Positions 38,164-47,463 of a DNA stretch of 64,000 nucleotides are shown piece by piece. Location: positions 2,232,001 through 2,296,000 of the forward strand of contig NZ_JBGFSP010000003.1 of NCBI RefSeq assembly GCF_041227145.1. Reading direction: 5' to 3'. Positions within the stretch are counted from its first letter, which is position 1. The number at the start of each line of letters is the position of its first letter. The DNA is from Bacteroides sp. AN502(2024). GTDB lineage: Bacteria; Bacteroidota; Bacteroidia; Bacteroidales; Bacteroidaceae. The position numbers were made by a program, and so were the translations under genes. A model generated the notes under the pieces. It had not been told where the DNA came from, did no database searches, and saw nothing but the letters and a program-made list of their open reading frames with translations.

Positions 38164-39456
38164 ATGGACAATACAGCCATTCAGTTCGACCGCGTGGGCA
38201 AGCTCTACCGCTTGGGATTGGTAGGCACGGGCACACTGAGCCACGACCTCAACCGCTGGTGGAAAACCACCGTCTTAGGCAAGGAAGACCCTTACCTGCG
38301 CATCGGAGAGTCGAACGACCGAAGCAAGAAAGGCTCATCCGACTACGTATGGGCGTTGAAAGACATCAGCTTCGATGTGCGTCAAGGCGATGTGGTGGGC
38401 ATCATCGGCAAGAACGGAGCGGGCAAATCCACCCTGCTCAAAATCCTGTCGCGCGTCACGGCTCCCACATCGGGCGTCATCCGTGCCAGGGGACGCATCG
38501 CCTCGCTGCTCGAAGTGGGCACGGGCTTTCATCCCGAGCTCACGGGACGGGAGAATATCTACATGAACGGCTCCATCATGGGCATGACGCACGACGAGAT
38601 CGGCCGCAAACTGGACGAGATAGTCGACTTCGCCGGTGTGGAGCGTTACATCGACACACCCGTAAAACGTTATTCCAGCGGCATGATTGTCCGCCTGGGA
38701 TTCTCGGTGGCAGCCTTCCTCGAACCGGAAATCCTGGTGGTGGACGAGGTGTTGGCGGTGGGCGACGCGGAGTTCCAGAAGAAAGCCCTCGGCAAGATGC
38801 ACGACGTATCGCAAGGCAGCGGACGCACGGTACTGTTTGTCAGCCATAACATGGCGGCGGTCAACAGCCTGTGCACGCACGGTGTGGTGTTGAGCAACGG
38901 GCGGGTCGATTTTATCGGAAAGACCGCGGCCGCCATCGAACATTATTTGGCAAGCAACAGGGTGCAGAGCGAGAAAACGATGAAAGAGCAAATCACCTTT
39001 GTCAAGCCGGGTATCCGCATCCATCAGATTTCGCTGAACGGCAGCGAAAGCGCGTCCGTACACATTGCCAGCGGGCAACGCGAGATAACCCTGCGCATCG
39101 AGGGCGAGACCGAAGAGGAGATGTGGGCCGAGGCGATGCTGATTCTGAAAACCCGCGACGAGGTACCCATGGCATCGTTTGCGGAGGGAGACTGTAAAGG
39201 TAGCGGACAAAAATTTGGAAAAGGCAGGTTTGTCATCGAACGCACCATCGAACTACCCAAATTCCTTTGCAGCGGCGACTTGGTTGCTGATATCCACCTG
39301 CATTACCCCATGTTGGAATGGCTGATGAAGGCCCCCGCCTGTGCCGAGATCCATTCCGACGGATATCAGGAAGGCATGGGAAAGCCCGTGCTACTGAAAG
39401 AGCAAGGATTCATGGGACTGGAACGGATAGACAGAACCGATTCCGGATTGCGATGA
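38164..39456 (+). CDS. wzt: ABC polysaccharide exporter, ATPase with C-terminal glycan-binding domain (Wzt)
   Basis: 430 residues. Walker A GKNGAGKST (82-90), signature YSSGM (170-174), Walker B LVVDE (191-195), switch His228. The extra C-terminal domain (about 270-430) is beta-rich, as in Wzt proteins that recognise the finished, end-modified glycan before export. The N-terminal extension and LGF SVAAFLEP region match TagH/Wzt types. Start at 38164 (MDNTAIQ) follows wzm by 20 bases. No separate chain-end-capping enzyme is obvious in the locus. Confidence 0.95.
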   Translation: MDNTAIQFDRVGKLYRLGLVGTGTLSHDLNRWWKTTVLGKEDPYLRIGESNDRSKKGSSDYVWALKDISFDVRQGDVVGIIGKNGAGKSTLLKILSRVTAPTSGVIRARGRIASLLEVGTGFHPELTGRENIYMNGSIMGMTHDEIGRKLDEIVDFAGVERYIDTPVKRYSSGMIVRLGFSVAAFLEPEILVVDEVLAVGDAEFQKKALGKMHDVSQGSGRTVLFVSHNMAAVNSLCTHGVVLSNGRVDFIGKTAAAIEHYLASNRVQSEKTMKEQITFVKPGIRIHQISLNGSESASVHIASGQREITLRIEGETEEEMWAEAMLILKTRDEVPMASFAEGDCKGSGQKFGKGRFVIERTIELPKFLCSGDLVADIHLHYPMLEWLMKAPACAEIHSDGYQEGMGKPVLLKEQGFMGLERIDRTDSGLR

Positions 39457-39542
39457 GAAGGTCCGATACCCTATATACACGGATTGAGCCTACTAACGAT
39501 GATGCAAGTGCACGTCGTTCTATTTATTTTTCACGTACCGGT

Positions 39543-40553
39543 ATGCAGAAGCGTATTTCCATCATCATTCCCATATACAACGTAGCATCGTATCTGAATG
39601 AGTGCCTGAACAGCGTTTATCACGGATACGATGCCGCCACCATGGAAATTATTTTGGTGAACGATGGCTCTACCGACGACTCTCTTGCCATCTGCAAGCG
39701 ATATAAACAGCGGTATCCCGATACCATCCTCATCGACACGCCCAATGGAGGACTGAGCGCGGCACGCAATAAAGGTGTCGAGGCGGCCTCCGGACGGTAT
39801 ATTTATTTCTTGGATGGAGATGACTGGACTTCTGAGGATGCACTGCAACAGCTTTATGATTTTGCCGAGAAGTACCGCTGTGAGGTTGTTCAGGGAGGAT
39901 TCTATTATGCCTACGACACCCACCTGCTCTACGACACCCGTCTAAAAAAAATAAAGCCCGCACCCATCTTGCTGACAAGAGAAGAGGCTATGAAACTGCT
40001 CGTCAGGAACGAGGAGATCAAGAATTTCGCATGGGGGAAACTATATCGGGCAGAGATTGTCAAGCAGTTTCCGTTCAAGGAAGGAGTCTGTTTTGAAGAC
40101 GCTTTCTGGCAGCATCTCATCATAGACAAAAGCGTGAGATACGGTATTATTCCCGAACCTTTGTATTATTATCGTCAGCGGAGCACCGGCATTTCATCCG
40201 CATTTTCTTTGCGCAATGCCGATTTGCTGAAAGGCTACGAAGAGAGAATAGCATTTATCATAGCACATTATCCCGTTTTTTTAGATGAACTGATGGCGAA
40301 ATACTGGCACATCACCTATTCCTTTTACCGTTCTTCCCTATCGCATCCGGAAGACGCGGTAAGGAAATGCTATCTCGACTATTGGACGTACGCCAATGAC
40401 GTGTATGGCGATGATTTCAAGAAAGCACTGAGGCACTCATTGACTTACCGGCTGGTCGGACACCATTCGCCGTGGCTTTCTCCATATCTGTTTCTGAAAC
40501 GTGTCCGGAATCGTTTCCGCATCTCTCCTTTTCAGAAAATCCCTATCCGATGA
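39543..40553 (+). CDS. Glycosyltransferase family 2
   Basis: 336 residues. GT-A fold with the start ISIIIPIYNVASY, nucleotide-binding VNDGSTDDS, GGLSAARNKG and metal-binding DGDD. A C-terminal region of about 120 residues is family-specific. An in-frame ATG at 39453 overlaps the wzt stop (ATGA) and would add 30 residues; 39543 is chosen because the fold normally begins within the first few residues. The stop overlaps the next start as ATGA. Confidence 0.9.
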   Translation: MQKRISIIIPIYNVASYLNECLNSVYHGYDAATMEIILVNDGSTDDSLAICKRYKQRYPDTILIDTPNGGLSAARNKGVEAASGRYIYFLDGDDWTSEDALQQLYDFAEKYRCEVVQGGFYYAYDTHLLYDTRLKKIKPAPILLTREEAMKLLVRNEEIKNFAWGKLYRAEIVKQFPFKEGVCFEDAFWQHLIIDKSVRYGIIPEPLYYYRQRSTGISSAFSLRNADLLKGYEERIAFIIAHYPVFLDELMAKYWHITYSFYRSSLSHPEDAVRKCYLDYWTYANDVYGDDFKKALRHSLTYRLVGHHSPWLSPYLFLKRVRNRFRISPFQKIPIR

Positions 40554-41683
40554 AAGAATTCATTTACCTCGCTGTCATCCGTTTCTTTAACTTGCTCTGC
40601 CCCATCCTCACGAATAAGATCTTGTTTATGAGCTATTATGGGGCACAGTACGGATGCAACCCCAAATACCTGAGCCGATACCTCGTGCGTCAAGCCAAGA
40701 ATTGGGATGTGGTGTGGGCTTTTGTCAACCCCGGACAATATGATATAGAAGGCATACGGAAAGTGCGCTATCTGTCGTTACGCTATTTCTACGAGTTGTG
40801 TACCAGCAAAGTCATCGTCACCAATTACCGGATGACAGCCTTGTTCAGGAAACGGAAAGAGCAGCTCTACATTCAGACTTGGCACAGTTCATTACGGCTC
40901 AAGATGATAGAACGGGATGCAGCCGACACCTTGCCCGCACATTATGTGGATATGGCTCAAAAAGATTCCAAGAACATCGACCTGCTACTATCGGGATGCC
41001 GCTACAGCACCGCCATTTTCCGATGCAGCTTTTGGTACGACGGCGAGATAGCCCCTACGGGAACTCCGCGCAACGACCTGTTGTTTGAACAGGATAACGG
41101 ACTGAAAGATAAAATACGGGAACGGATAGGCGTTTCGGACAATGAACGGCTGATACTTTATGCACCTACGTTCCGTAAAGGAAACTCACTGGAATGTTAT
41201 GACCTGAAATACGAAGAGCTGATCCGTGCCTTGGAAGGGAGGTTCGGAGGCAGATGGCGTGTGGCTGTCCGCTTGCACCCTCATCTGAGTAATATGTCGC
41301 GGCAATTGGGCATCGACGGCACAGCGGTCATCGATGCGACCACCTATGACGATGTACAGGAACTGCTTTGGGTGTCCGACGCGCTCATCACCGATTATTC
41401 CAGCCTGATGTTCGATTTTGTCATCATGAAGCGTCCTTGTTTTTTGTACGTACCCGATTTGACGGAATATCTGTCAAAGGATCGGAAGTTATATTTTGAA
41501 ATGGACGAATTGCCTTTCCCTATTGCCAAAAGCCATACCGGACTGATAGAGGAAGTAGCCACATTCCGGAGCGAAGCCTACACGGATAAGGTATCGGAGT
41601 TCCTCGAACGGATAGGCTCGTATGAGACCGGTTGTGCCGCAGCGAATGTCGCAAATCTCATATCACAGTCAACCGGAAAATAA
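40550..41683 (+). CDS. CDP-glycerol glycerophosphotransferase (TagB/TagF-like)
   Basis: 377 residues of the glyphos_transf family. Landmarks: YIQTWHSSLRLK (equivalent of the TagF acceptor-site WHG motif), APTFRKG, VRLHPHL and ITDYSSLMFDF. The enzyme moves glycerol phosphate from CDP-glycerol to a glycan or polymer end, the key reaction in teichoic acid synthesis. At this length it has only the catalytic GT-B part, without the long N-terminal domain of TagF polymerases, so priming or side-group addition is as likely as polymerisation. The next gene makes its donor. Confidence 0.92.
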   Translation: MKEFIYLAVIRFFNLLCPILTNKILFMSYYGAQYGCNPKYLSRYLVRQAKNWDVVWAFVNPGQYDIEGIRKVRYLSLRYFYELCTSKVIVTNYRMTALFRKRKEQLYIQTWHSSLRLKMIERDAADTLPAHYVDMAQKDSKNIDLLLSGCRYSTAIFRCSFWYDGEIAPTGTPRNDLLFEQDNGLKDKIRERIGVSDNERLILYAPTFRKGNSLECYDLKYEELIRALEGRFGGRWRVAVRLHPHLSNMSRQLGIDGTAVIDATTYDDVQELLWVSDALITDYSSLMFDFVIMKRPCFLYVPDLTEYLSKDRKLYFEMDELPFPIAKSHTGLIEEVATFRSEAYTDKVSEFLERIGSYETGCAAANVANLISQSTGK

Positions 41684-41697
41684 TACGGTCATATAAA

Positions 41698-42141
41698 ATG
41701 GAAGAGAAAAAGAAAAAAACAGTGGGATACACCACAGGCATATTCGATATGTTTCATGTGGGACATTTGAATATCTTGCGCCGCGCCAAGGAGCAATGCG
41801 ATTATCTTATCGTGGGAGTCAGCACGGATGAGCTGTGTCTTTCCTACAAACATAAGAAACCGGTGATTCCTTTTGAAGAAAGGAAGCGGATCATACAAGC
41901 CATCCGCTATGTGGACGAGGTCGTCGCGCAGGAGGACAGGGATAAATTCAGAGCTTGGGAAACCTTGAAGTTCGACAAGATGTTTGTCGGCGATGATTGG
42001 AAAGGTTCTCCCCTGTTTGCCGCACTGGAAGAGAAGTTCCGTCGGGCAGGTGTGGAGATAGTGTACTTCCCGTATACCCAAGGGACATCCTCGACCATGC
42101 TTCGGGAGAAATTGGACAAATTGGAAAATGAAACAGTATGA
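41698..42141 (+). CDS. tagD: Glycerol-3-phosphate cytidylyltransferase (TagD-like)
   Basis: 147 residues, slightly longer than Gram-positive TagD. HxGH motif H20-V-G-H23 (FDMFHVGHLNILRRA) and the C-terminal QGTSSTML, equivalent of RTEGISTT. It makes CDP-glycerol from CTP and sn-glycerol-3-phosphate. Start at 41698 (MEEKKKK); the ATG at 41632 lies inside the preceding gene. The adjacent glycerophosphotransferase makes the assignment much firmer than for the cytidylyltransferase family alone. The stop overlaps the next start (ATGA). Confidence 0.93.
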   Translation: MEEKKKKTVGYTTGIFDMFHVGHLNILRRAKEQCDYLIVGVSTDELCLSYKHKKPVIPFEERKRIIQAIRYVDEVVAQEDRDKFRAWETLKFDKMFVGDDWKGSPLFAALEEKFRRAGVEIVYFPYTQGTSSTMLREKLDKLENETV

Positions 42142-43331
42142 GCAAGAAGAGACTTTTATTTGTCATTGAGTCGTTGAATAGCGCCGGCGCTGAAAAAAGC
42201 CTCATCACATTGCTTTCCGTACTGGATTATTCAAGGTATGAGGTGGATCTGCAATTGTTCTCCTATGGCGGAGCATTTCAGCGTTACCTGCCTCCCGAGG
42301 TACATCTGTTGCCGGCTTTCAACTATACCGACTTTGCAGAGAAGAGCGTTTGGGAACAGATTGCCTCCGCTGATTTCAGGAAACTTCGGGCGAGGTCGGC
42401 ATACTCCATTCTGATGCGGTTGCACCGCACCACACATGCTGACAAGGCACGCATCTTTTGGAAACATGTATCTCCCTGTCTTCCCGGGAATCTTGTCGAA
42501 TATGATGCGGCTATAGCCTACTCGCAGGGATTACCGACTTTCTATGTGGCGGAAAAGGTGAAAGCGCGTAGAAAAATGGCGTGGGTAAATGTCGGCTATA
42601 AATTAGAAGGAAAGAACGCGCTCTTTCAAGAGCCGTTCTATCAGCAAATGGATCACATTGTGGCAGTATCAACTTCCGCTTTGTCCATATTTCAAGAAGT
42701 CTTCCCGAAATCCTCCGATAAAATGACAGTGATATGGGACATGCTCGATGCAAAGACCATCCGGAATATGGCATCCGAGAAGCCTCCTTTTCCCTTCTCG
42801 CAAGACATTCCGTCTCTGCTTACAATCGCGCGTCTTAACTCCGCTCAGAAAGGGTATGACATCGCTTTGGAAGCGTGCCGAATATTGAGAGACAGAGGTG
42901 TCCCGTTCAAATGGTATGCCTTGGGAGAAGGACCTTACCGAAAAGAGATGGAGACGTTTATCCGGGAAAACCGGTTGGAAGATTCTTTCGTCCTGTTAGG
43001 AACAACGCCCAATCCTTATCCCTATATCGACGCGTGCACACTGTATGTGCAAACTTCCCGCCACGAAGGGTTCGGGCTTGCCATAGCCGAAGCCCGAATA
43101 TTGAATAAACCGGTGGTGACAACGGAATTCGATGCGGTATATAACCAGATGCGCCCCGGGAAAAACGGGTTGGTAGTATCGCAAACGCCGGTCGCGGTCG
43201 CTGATGCTATCGAGCGTTTATTAAAAGATAAGCAACTGTATGCTTCGTTGGTGGATAACCTTCAAAAAGAGAAGAAAGGCAATACGGAAGAGATTGAAAA
43301 ATTGTATCGCCTGATCGAATACACTGAATGA
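42138..43331 (+). CDS. Glycosyltransferase family 4
   Basis: 397 residues, GT-B fold. N-terminal ESLNSAGAEKSLITLL (donor/acceptor loop GAEK), second domain LLTIARLNSAQKGYDIAL and C-terminal TSRHEGFGLAIAEA. Translationally coupled to tagD. Related to the next gene (same GAEK/GAET opening and NPYPYI segment), so the two probably arose by an old duplication. Sugar specificity unknown. Confidence 0.9.
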   Translation: MSKKRLLFVIESLNSAGAEKSLITLLSVLDYSRYEVDLQLFSYGGAFQRYLPPEVHLLPAFNYTDFAEKSVWEQIASADFRKLRARSAYSILMRLHRTTHADKARIFWKHVSPCLPGNLVEYDAAIAYSQGLPTFYVAEKVKARRKMAWVNVGYKLEGKNALFQEPFYQQMDHIVAVSTSALSIFQEVFPKSSDKMTVIWDMLDAKTIRNMASEKPPFPFSQDIPSLLTIARLNSAQKGYDIALEACRILRDRGVPFKWYALGEGPYRKEMETFIRENRLEDSFVLLGTTPNPYPYIDACTLYVQTSRHEGFGLAIAEARILNKPVVTTEFDAVYNQMRPGKNGLVVSQTPVAVADAIERLLKDKQLYASLVDNLQKEKKGNTEEIEKLYRLIEYTE

Positions 43332-43350
43332 TATATAACCAAGGAAACCC

Positions 43351-44553
43351 ATGAAGCCGCGCATATTCATCAGCATGCACTACCTCGAGATAGGCGGTGC
43401 CGAGACCAGCCTCATCGGGCTGTTGAAGGCACTCGACCCGGCACGGGTGGAGGTGGATCTCTTCCTGCATGCCCATCGGGGCGAACTGATGCGTTTCATC
43501 CCCCCGTGGGTAAACCTGTTGCCTGAGATTCCCGTATACGCTTTCATCGAGCGCCCCCTGACAGAGGCTTTGAGACACGGTTTCCTGCGGTTGGTATGGG
43601 CACGGTTGCGTGCCAAATGGCACTTCCACCGCTACATAAAAAGGAAGCGCCCGACCGATGGCAGCGCCATCTTCGGCTACATCGGTCGATACGTCACCCC
43701 CACACTGCCCTCACTCCGCGGGTTAGGCACGTACGACCTCGCCATCTCTTTCCTCACTCCGCACGATCTGGTGTTGCGGAAAGTGTCGGCACGCAAGCGG
43801 GTGGCATGGATTCACACCGACTATACCCGCATCGATGTGGATGGCGGGTTAGAACTGCCGGTGTGGAACGGATACGATTATATCGCGAGCGTCTCGGTAG
43901 AGGTTACCAAGACTTTTCTTCGCGAATTCCCTACACTGGCGGACAAGGTCATCGAGATAGAAAATATCCTTTCGCCCGCATTCGTCCGAAAACGGGCGGA
44001 TGAAGAGCCACTCCCCGCGGACATGGCGCGGAAAGACAATGAAACGATTCTGCTCACCATAGGACGCTATTCCTTCCCCAAAAAGCTGGAGGAGATACCC
44101 TTGCTTTGCCGTCTGCTCATCGAAAAAGGACAGGATATCAAGTGGTATATCATAGGCTACGGGGGAAGCGACCTCTATATCCGCCGCGCCATATCCGCCG
44201 AAGGCATGGAGGGGCGTGTCGTGCTGCTTGGCAAACGTGTCAATCCCTATCCGTATATAAAGGCATGCGACTGGTATGTGCAACCTTCGCGTTACGAGGG
44301 AAAATCGGTGGTGGTGCGCGAGGCTCAAATGCTGGGTCGCCCCGTCATCATTACCGCATATCCCACAGCCGCCTCACAAGTGACCCATGGGGTGGACGGG
44401 GTTGTTGTACCTCTGCCCGCGGAGTCGTGTGCGGAAGGCATGTCACGCGCATTGACCAATGAGACCTTGCGTCAATCCATCATCAGCCATCTCGTCTCAC
44501 ACGACTACGGCAATGAAACCGAAGTGAACAAAGTGATTGCACTAATCGGATGA
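43351..44553 (+). CDS. Glycosyltransferase family 4
   Basis: 400 residues, GT-B fold. Opening HYLEIGGAETSLIGLL, middle LLTIGRYSFPKKLEEI, C-terminal QPSRYEGKSVVVREAQMLG. The 43332-43350 gap is short, and 96 gene-free bases follow before the tandem GT2 pair, where I see no promoter or terminator. Specificity unknown. Confidence 0.9.
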   Translation: MKPRIFISMHYLEIGGAETSLIGLLKALDPARVEVDLFLHAHRGELMRFIPPWVNLLPEIPVYAFIERPLTEALRHGFLRLVWARLRAKWHFHRYIKRKRPTDGSAIFGYIGRYVTPTLPSLRGLGTYDLAISFLTPHDLVLRKVSARKRVAWIHTDYTRIDVDGGLELPVWNGYDYIASVSVEVTKTFLREFPTLADKVIEIENILSPAFVRKRADEEPLPADMARKDNETILLTIGRYSFPKKLEEIPLLCRLLIEKGQDIKWYIIGYGGSDLYIRRAISAEGMEGRVVLLGKRVNPYPYIKACDWYVQPSRYEGKSVVVREAQMLGRPVIITAYPTAASQVTHGVDGVVVPLPAESCAEGMSRALTNETLRQSIISHLVSHDYGNETEVNKVIALIG

Positions 44554-44649
44554 CCTGTATGCACCATGCTCCACCACCCACCGACATATCCTTAGCTTCG
44601 ATGTGATACGGGTGTTCCCGAACGCATCATGTGAATACGAAAAAATAAA

Positions 44650-45642
44650 ATGGAAAAAGAACGTATCAGTGTCATCATTCCGGCACACAACGTAGAGGCG
44701 TACCTCGAAAGATGTATGGACTCTGTACTTGGTCAAACCTATAATGAGCTTGAAATCATTCTCGTGGAGAACGGCTCGACCGACCGCACACCCGAACTAT
44801 GCGACACGTATGCCCGGCGCGATTCCCGTGTACGGGTGGTGCATTTGGAGATAGGAGATGTGTCTACGGCACGCAACGTGGGCGTGCGCCTTTCCACCGC
44901 TCCCTACATCTGCTTTGTGGACAGTGACGATTACCTCGATATACGCTTGTGTGAAGTTTTGATGGATAAACTGACCCGCTGCACTGATGCCGATATGGCG
45001 TACTGTTCTTACTTCTCTACGTATGAGGACGGGCGGAAAAAGGAACAACAAATAGTTCGACATAAAGATTTATATACTTATTCCGGCTGTGAACAAGTGC
45101 GAATGTTGCTTTTGGATAAAACTTTTTGTACACTATGGCCTGGTATTTTCCGTAAGACGATTTTTGAAGGAGTACAGTTCCCCGAAGGTTTTTTCTACGA
45201 AGATTATATCACCTTACTGTTCTTGTCCGAGAAGTGCCGTAAAGTGGTTTATACTCCCGAGCCATTATATTATTATTGGCAACGTAGTGACAGTATCACT
45301 CACACATATAGTATCAGGCATATGTATCAGCATTTCCTTATAGGCTTCATGGCATGGGAGTTTGCAAAGCAAAGACAGATGTTAAATCGCGATGATTACA
45401 GGCAGTTTGTCAACCGTATCATCACTCAAAACCACTTTTTTTATAAGAAAGTGGTCGATACCTCATCTTCTCAGCATCCTTGCAAAGCGGAAATAGCCGA
45501 CATGAAACGGAAAACTCAGGAGATGCTTCATGAGGAGTGGTGTAAGCTTTCTCCCCGGAGCATGTTTGAGTTGTTTAAGCATACAACTGCAGGATGCCTG
45601 CTTCGCCGGTATTACCACCGTTTGAGGAATAGACAATTTTAG
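44650..45642 (+). CDS. Glycosyltransferase family 2 (tandem copy 1)
   Basis: 330 residues. Opening ISVIIPAHNVEAY, VENGSTDRT, then DVSTARNVG and the metal-binding DSDDY. The first about 240 bases are nearly identical to those of the next gene, whereas the remainder differs much more, apart from shared blocks such as YYYWQRSDS. Specificity unknown; the divergent C-terminal halves should give different acceptor choice. Confidence 0.9.
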   Translation: MEKERISVIIPAHNVEAYLERCMDSVLGQTYNELEIILVENGSTDRTPELCDTYARRDSRVRVVHLEIGDVSTARNVGVRLSTAPYICFVDSDDYLDIRLCEVLMDKLTRCTDADMAYCSYFSTYEDGRKKEQQIVRHKDLYTYSGCEQVRMLLLDKTFCTLWPGIFRKTIFEGVQFPEGFFYEDYITLLFLSEKCRKVVYTPEPLYYYWQRSDSITHTYSIRHMYQHFLIGFMAWEFAKQRQMLNRDDYRQFVNRIITQNHFFYKKVVDTSSSQHPCKAEIADMKRKTQEMLHEEWCKLSPRSMFELFKHTTAGCLLRRYYHRLRNRQF

Positions 45643-45668
45643 CGGTTGGCAAAAAGGAATAAACTAAA

Positions 45669-46664
45669 ATGGAAAAAGAACGTATCAGTGTCATCATTCC
45701 GGCACACAACGTAGAGGCATACCTAGAAAGATGTATGGACTCTGTGCTTGGTCAAACCTATCATGAGCTTGAAATCATTCTCGTGGAAAACGGATCGATC
45801 GACCGCACACCCGAACTATGCGACGCGTATGCCCGACGCGATTCCCGCGTGCGGGTGGTGCATTTGGAGATAGGAGATGTGTCTACGGCTCGAAACGCGG
45901 GTGTACAACAATCTACTGCTTCGTACATCACTTTTGTGGATAGTGACGATTACCTCGTTCCCACGATGTGCGAAATCTTGATGGATCGGCTGAAGCAATG
46001 CACCGATGCCGACATGGCATTCTGTTCTTTTTCGTTGGTGTATGAGGATGGTAGGGAAGTGGAACAGAGCATATTCCGACAGTCGAAAAAGGAGGTTTAC
46101 ACGGGTATGGAGATGCTACGGCTGGGACTCTTGCAGAAGACCACTTGGATTCCATGCGCAAGGATTTATCGCAAGAAGATTGTAGAGGCTGTTCCTTTCC
46201 CCGAAGGATATATGCACGAAGATTATTTCACCTCGCTGTTATGGTTTGAAAATTGCCGCAGTGTGGTCTATACTCCCGAGATTTTATATTATTATTGGCA
46301 ACGGAGTGACAGTGCCTCGCACACGATGACCGTTAAATCCCGATATCACAGCATTCTGATGACTTATAAAAAGTGGGATTACGGGAAGTGGAAGCAAATT
46401 CTTTCCGCCAAAGAACAAAAAGAGTTTGCGAACATCATGCTACTTCATGGCTATCTGCACTATAAACGCGCGCTCAGAGATAGCGCGGTACAACAGCTCT
46501 ACAAGTCAGAAATAGCCGATATGAGACAGAAAATCCGAACCATGTTTCGTGAGGATTGGAGCAAACTTTCTTTTAAAACCCTGATAACGATGTTTATAAG
46601 CACCGATTCCGGTCAGTGGCTTTACGCAGGTTATTGTCGGATTAGGGGAAGAAAATCCTCCTGA
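45669..46664 (+). CDS. Glycosyltransferase family 2 (tandem copy 2)
   Basis: 331 residues, paralogue of the preceding gene. The nucleotide-binding loop reads NGSIDRT instead of NGSTDRT, an unusual change at a position normally Thr in GT2 enzymes, though the metal site DSDDY is kept. A 26-base gap separates it from copy 1. Probably functional, but the Thr-to-Ile change merits a test. Confidence 0.88.
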   Translation: MEKERISVIIPAHNVEAYLERCMDSVLGQTYHELEIILVENGSIDRTPELCDAYARRDSRVRVVHLEIGDVSTARNAGVQQSTASYITFVDSDDYLVPTMCEILMDRLKQCTDADMAFCSFSLVYEDGREVEQSIFRQSKKEVYTGMEMLRLGLLQKTTWIPCARIYRKKIVEAVPFPEGYMHEDYFTSLLWFENCRSVVYTPEILYYYWQRSDSASHTMTVKSRYHSILMTYKKWDYGKWKQILSAKEQKEFANIMLLHGYLHYKRALRDSAVQQLYKSEIADMRQKIRTMFREDWSKLSFKTLITMFISTDSGQWLYAGYCRIRGRKSS

Positions 46665-46713
46665 CGGGAACCTATCGGCAAATCGAACGGAAAAAAGAAG
46701 AGGCATACATTAC

Positions 46714-47451
46714 ATGACTATGATTCCCAAGACCATTCATTATTGCTGGTTCGGACACAATCCGTTACCGCGTTCCGCCCGGAAGTGTATCGCTTCGTGG
46801 CGGAAATACCTGCCCGATTACGAGATTAGGGAGTGGAACGAAAACAATTTCGATGTGAATGTGGTTCCCTATACCGCCCAAGCCTACACCTTGGGCAAGT
46901 ATGCCTTTGTGAGCGATTATGCCCGCTTTTGGATACTGTATCGGGAGGGGGGATTGTATTTCGACACCGATGTGGAGGTGATACGTCCCTTGGATGATCT
47001 CATTGCACAGGGAGTCTTTATGGGTATAGAACAGTCTGCTCACCTTGTAGGAGTAAATCCCGGATTGGGATTGGCAGCTGAGCCCTATCATCCGTTTTTC
47101 CGGGAAGTGCTGGAACACTATGCGACCCTTGTCTTTACCGATGCCGCAGGTGTGCCCTTGCCCGGTACGGTAGTCAGCCATACCACCGACTGCCTGCGCC
47201 CTCATGGCTGGGTGGCGGAGAACCGTTATCAACAGGTAGCGGGACTCCACATTTATCCCAACGACTATTTTAACCCCTTGGACGATGCCACGGGACGGCT
47301 GATCATCACCCCGAATACCCGGAGCGTCCATTGGTACGCCAAGACATGGGTGCCTCATTACGGACCGGTACGCCGATGGGTCACCCGCCGGGTGCACCGC
47401 CTGTTCGGGGTGGGCAGCCTGACATGGCTCAAACGATTCATACGCATCTGA
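46714..47451 (+). CDS. Glycosyltransferase family 32 (DXD sugar-binding type)
   Basis: 245 residues. Opening MIPKTIHYCWFGHNPLP and the DXD motif in GGLYFDTDVEVIRPLDD are hallmarks of GT32 capsular polysaccharide transferases. The family transfers hexoses (often Gal, GalNAc or Man) from nucleotide sugars with a divalent metal. The Met two residues in (46720) is an equally good start. Confidence 0.92.
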   Translation: MTMIPKTIHYCWFGHNPLPRSARKCIASWRKYLPDYEIREWNENNFDVNVVPYTAQAYTLGKYAFVSDYARFWILYREGGLYFDTDVEVIRPLDDLIAQGVFMGIEQSAHLVGVNPGLGLAAEPYHPFFREVLEHYATLVFTDAAGVPLPGTVVSHTTDCLRPHGWVAENRYQQVAGLHIYPNDYFNPLDDATGRLIITPNTRSVHWYAKTWVPHYGPVRRWVTRRVHRLFGVGSLTWLKRFIRI

Positions 47452-47463
47452 CACACACTGCAC

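Noticed and set aside
39453..39542. Longer start for the GT2 gene at 39453 (ATGA overlap with wzt)
   Set aside because: It would add 30 residues ahead of the first strand of the GT-A fold with no counterpart in the family; kept only as an alternative.
44554..44649. Possible promoter or degenerate gene between GT4 and the tandem GT2 pair
   Set aside because: Only 96 bases with no promoter pair, hairpin or coding pattern; treated as a plain spacer.
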